A stretch of 17,762 nt of DNA from Flavobacteriales bacterium UBA979 (GTDB lineage Bacteria > Bacteroidota > Bacteroidia > Flavobacteriales_D > Sanyastnellaceae). Each line of letters opens with the position of its first letter. The first letter of the stretch is position 1. Where the stretch lies: the NCBI GenBank assembly GCA_002292325.1, contig DBBR01000096.1, forward strand, positions 1 through 17,762. Direction: 5' to 3'. The notes below the pieces were generated by a model. The model saw only the letters and a program-made list of their open reading frames with translations, searched no databases and was not told the origin of the DNA. The position numbers were made by a program, and so were the translations under genes. Positions 15,140 through 17,762 of this stretch are shown piece by piece.

Positions 15140-17529
15140 CCTTCCAGTCTTTCAAGTTTGGCGAATTTGAGCAACAATTGCTTCTGCCCTGCATTCGGGA
15201 AAAAGACCGTTGCCTTTTCGTTCGGTGCAACTCCTTCTATCCGCAAGACCTTGCCTTTACCAAATTTTTCATGCCAAACTTTTGTTCCTTCTGCGATCCC
15301 GCTCGATGCAATGGGTGCATCATTCGAAGCTGCAGAGCCGGGCGTTTGAGCCACGGGTTTCATCTGCTTTCCGGTAGGTGAAACAGGAGGGGCAGGAGTG
15401 GCTTTCTTTTTAAATGGAGTAACGGCTGGTTGCTGACTTGCCGTTTTCTTCGTGGCCATTCGGTTGAACGCATCCGATGCTTTGGAGCTGCCCATTTGCT
15501 GCCAAGACTGCCGCTGAGCAGAAAAGTCTGTGCCTCCAGCAAAAGGATTGGGTTTTGCGTCTTGGGTAGAAGGCATGATGACACAGTCGGGATTGATTTC
15601 TTCAATGAAGCGACTCGGCTCAGCCTGTATCAATTGACCCCATTTGTAGCGGGTCAAGGCATAGCTCAGAGAGCAGGATTTTTTTGCGCGAGTCAATGCG
15701 ACATAGAACAACCTTCGTTCTTCTTCGAGGTCGCTGCGCGACTGCAACGCCATGGTCGAAGGAAACAGCTCTTCCTCCAGGCCCACAACGAATACGTGAT
15801 CGAATTCCAGCCCTTTGGCCGCATGGATGGTCATCAGACTGACTTTGTTGTCGTCTCCATCGTCTTGATCGGCATCGGTAAGAAGGGCTACATCCATCAG
15901 GAAATCGCCCAAGGAGGCCGTTTCATCGGGGTTGGTTTCCCTCGCTTGTTCTACGAAGGACTTCATGCCGTTCAGCAATTCTTGCAAGTTGTCGTACCGA
16001 GCCACACCTTCTGGAGTTTTGTCTTGGTAGAGCGTGTGAACGAGCCCCGTGTGTTTGGCGATGTGCATGCCCAAATCATGGGCATCCTTTTTTTCCATTT
16101 CTGCGCGAAAACCGCGCATCATTTGGACGAAATCCAACGTCTTTTTGAGGGAAGCTCCTTTGATGCTTGTGAGCGGAGTGAGATCGTCAGTGAGTAAATC
16201 CCAGATGCTCACATCGCGTTCAGCGGATTCCACCAAGAGACGATCCATGGTGGTCTTGCCAATTCCGCGTGCGGGGTAATTGATGACCCGCTTCAACGCT
16301 TCATCGTCCCGTGGGTTAGCCGTCAAGCGGAAGTACGCGATGAGGTCCTTGATCTCCTTTCGTTGATAAAACGACAGCCCCCCGTAAATTCGATAGGGGA
16401 TGTTCAGCTTGCGAAGACTCTCCTCAAATGAACGGGACTGCGCATTGGTTCGGTACAAGATGGCCATGCTGTACCAATGTTGTTGTTGCTGGTTGTGCAA
16501 GTCAAACATTTGCGTCGAAGTCCAACGACCTTCTTCATGGTCGCTGTAGCATCGGTGAACATTGATTCGCTCTCCTTCGTCATTGGCCGTCCAAACGACT
16601 TTCTCAATTTGCTCCTTGTTATTCGCGATGACGCTATTGGCGGCGTCCACGATATACTTCGTACTCCGGTAATTTTGCTCAAGTTTATAAAGTGCAAAAT
16701 CAGGGTAGTCTTTTTTGAAATTAAAAATGTTCTGGATGTTCGCTCCACGAAAACCATAAATAGACTGAGCGTCGTCTCCCACGACACAGAGATTTTCGCG
16801 CAGCGCAGCGAGTTGCTTAATGATGAGGTATTGCGCGAAATTGGTGTCTTGGTACTCATCGACCAAGATGTACAAAAATTTGTGCTGATACTTCAGGAGT
16901 AAATCCGGGAAGTCTCGAAGCAAAATATTCATTTTGAAAAGCAGGTCGTCGAAGTCCATGGCATGAGCTCGGAAACATCGACTCTCATATGCACGGTATA
17001 CTTCCGAAATTCTCGGCCTCCCGGCTTGGTGATCTTCGGACATGATCTCGGCATGATCCGCATAACCGGCAGCATCGATTAGGTTGTTCTTGGCGTTGCT
17101 GATTCGCGATTGGATGCTTGCGGGCTTGTACACTTTGTCATCCAACCCGAGTCCTTTAACAATGTCTTTAATGAGTGACCGGCTGTCCTGGGTGTCGAAA
17201 ATTGTGAAGTTGCGCGGGTAATTGATCCGTTCGCATTCGATGCGCAATATGCGGGCGAAGATGCTGTGAAAAGTTCCCATCCAAATGTTCCGAGCCTCGC
17301 CTTCGCCAATGACTGTTCCAATTCGCTCTTTCATTTCCCGGGCCGCCTTGTTTGTAAAGGTTAGCGCTAGGATAGAGAAGGGATCTACCCCTTGTGCGAT
17401 GAGGTGGGCAATGCGATAGGTGAGCACGCGCGTTTTTCCAGAGCCTGCACCAGCGATGACCATGAGCGGACCATCCTTATGGGTGGCCGCGGCTTTTTGA
17501 GCCTCGTTTAGTTCGTTCAAAAATTCCAC
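15136..17529 (-). CDS. UvrD/PcrA-type superfamily 1 DNA helicase
   Basis: This 797-residue ATP-dependent 3'-5' DNA helicase acts in repair and in clearing replication/transcription conflicts. Motifs seen in order: Q-motif region LNEAQKAA (7-14), Walker A GAGSGKT (27-33), LTFTNKAAREM (56-66), motif II VDEYQD (223-228), motif III GDDAQSIYGFRG (251-262), QNYRS (285-289), then TIHAAKGLEFDHVFV and ALTRAKK in the C-terminal half. After the motor a Pro/Ala/Lys-rich low-complexity linker leads to a final Tudor-like tail (GTKVWHEKFGKGKVLRIEGV), the PcrA-type C-terminus linked to RNA polymerase binding. The start is GTG 17529: no in-frame ATG precedes it before a stop, and it gives the normal N-terminus. 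A -7-like TACCTTCG (17541-17534) ends four bases before it. uvrD and pcrA are equally suitable symbols. Confidence 0.95.
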   Translation of the reverse strand: MEFLNELNEAQKAAATHKDGPLMVIAGAGSGKTRVLTYRIAHLIAQGVDPFSILALTFTNKAAREMKERIGTVIGEGEARNIWMGTFHSIFARILRIECERINYPRNFTIFDTQDSRSLIKDIVKGLGLDDKVYKPASIQSRISNAKNNLIDAAGYADHAEIMSEDHQAGRPRISEVYRAYESRCFRAHAMDFDDLLFKMNILLRDFPDLLLKYQHKFLYILVDEYQDTNFAQYLIIKQLAALRENLCVVGDDAQSIYGFRGANIQNIFNFKKDYPDFALYKLEQNYRSTKYIVDAANSVIANNKEQIEKVVWTANDEGERINVHRCYSDHEEGRWTSTQMFDLHNQQQQHWYSMAILYRTNAQSRSFEESLRKLNIPYRIYGGLSFYQRKEIKDLIAYFRLTANPRDDEALKRVINYPARGIGKTTMDRLLVESAERDVSIWDLLTDDLTPLTSIKGASLKKTLDFVQMMRGFRAEMEKKDAHDLGMHIAKHTGLVHTLYQDKTPEGVARYDNLQELLNGMKSFVEQARETNPDETASLGDFLMDVALLTDADQDDGDDNKVSLMTIHAAKGLEFDHVFVVGLEEELFPSTMALQSRSDLEEERRLFYVALTRAKKSCSLSYALTRYKWGQLIQAEPSRFIEEINPDCVIMPSTQDAKPNPFAGGTDFSAQRQSWQQMGSSKASDAFNRMATKKTASQQPAVTPFKKKATPAPPVSPTGKQMKPVAQTPGSAASNDAPIASSGIAEGTKVWHEKFGKGKVLRIEGVAPNEKATVFFPNAGQKQLLLKFAKLERLEG

Positions 17530-17718
17530 TATTCGAAGGTACGGAGAGGGACCAAATCACGGAAGGCTTCAGCCAACTCTTCGTCGATATGTTTAAAACT
17601 CGTCGTTTTTCGCGACCACTGAGGGGTGCGTTTCGTGTGTGAACGTCCTGAATTCCAGTGTGTTTTTATCCCACACGCCCTGATTGCACTGATTGCTTGA
17701 AAAAATGAGGCTTGAGCT
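17530..17718. other. Intergenic leader region between uvrD/pcrA-like gene and the downstream plus-strand promoter
   Basis: No convincing gene lies here. A short plus-strand reading from the ATG at 17589 stops after about 17 codons and is not supported. The region presumably carries the promoter of the minus-strand helicase and spacer DNA before the plus-strand promoter at 17719-17749. I see no strong hairpin. Confidence 0.5.
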
Positions 17719-17749
17719 ATTGCTTTTAAGCAGGAATCTGCTACTTTTG
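17719..17749 (+). promoter_or_regulatory. Complete sigma-ABfr promoter reading out of the window
   Basis: ATTG (17719-17722) is followed after exactly 19 bases by TACTTTTG (17742-17749). This matches the Bacteroidota -33 TTG / -7 TAnnTTTG arrangement with correct spacing. Transcription would begin near 17753-17756, just inside the window. The driven gene lies to the right of base 17762. A 5-bp inverted repeat (AGCAG/CTGCT) sits in the spacer and may be chance. Confidence 0.72.
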
Positions 17750-17762
17750 CACCCCCTTTAAT

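Noticed and set aside
15136..17529. Possible phage or mobile-element helicase
   Set aside because: It has all PcrA/UvrD motifs and a PcrA-type tail at chromosomal length, and no integrase, transposase or repeat flanks it.
1..17762. Defence island, toxin-antitoxin, secondary-metabolite cluster or CRISPR
   Set aside because: None of their hallmark genes or repeats is visible; the genes are mainly conserved housekeeping functions.

Overview
The window looks like a chromosomal segment of a member of the Bacteroidota, probably Flavobacteriia-like. Three things support this. A secreted enzyme ends in a type IX secretion (T9SS) C-terminal sorting domain. Several gene starts are preceded by the Bacteroidota sigma-ABfr -7 element (TAnnTTTG) rather than E. 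coli-type promoters, and most start codons have weak Shine-Dalgarno sequences. The gene repertoire (two-domain NtrC-like regulator, M23 peptidase beside alaS, hldD, PcrA-like helicase) also fits. Base composition looks even throughout. I see no rRNA, tRNA, CRISPR array, insertion sequence, phage gene or attachment site.

Layout. (1) Bases 3-3661, plus strand: a tight cluster of an ABC ATPase (last 41 codons only), its ABC-2 permease, a Ppx/GppA phosphatase and an NtrC-like response regulator. The first three overlap and the fourth starts 11 bases after the third, so they are probably one operon. A small DUF5684-like membrane protein follows (3748-4161). (2) A 16-bp-stem bidirectional terminator (4214-4250) separates it from convergent alaS (4295-6928, minus). 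(3) Plus strand: an M23 endopeptidase and a MerR-type regulator (7040-8480). The latter ends 7 bases from convergent hldD (8488-9483, minus). (4) Divergent from hldD: a pterin pair (PTPS-type synthase plus folE), then a Bax-inhibitor-1 family membrane protein (9532-11381, plus). (5) 17529 back to 11505, minus strand: PcrA/UvrD helicase, a lipoprotein, an alpha/beta hydrolase, a secreted peptidylarginine/agmatine-deiminase-like protein and a small acidic hypothetical. The first three overlap or are 2 bases apart. (6) The last 233 bases are intergenic and end in a good Bacteroidota promoter reading out of the window.

Functionally this is mostly core genome: stress/phosphate signalling and export, translation (AlaS), peptidoglycan remodelling, LPS-heptose precursor synthesis, pterin synthesis and DNA repair. 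I did not find a convincing undescribed multi-gene system. The points most worth a second look are the secreted deiminase with PPAD-like architecture, the NtrC-like regulator with a GAFTSA loop and no DNA-binding domain, the PTPS-II-type motif (C-x5-HGH) beside folE, and a recurring arrangement in which a -7-like element ends 4 bases before the start codon.
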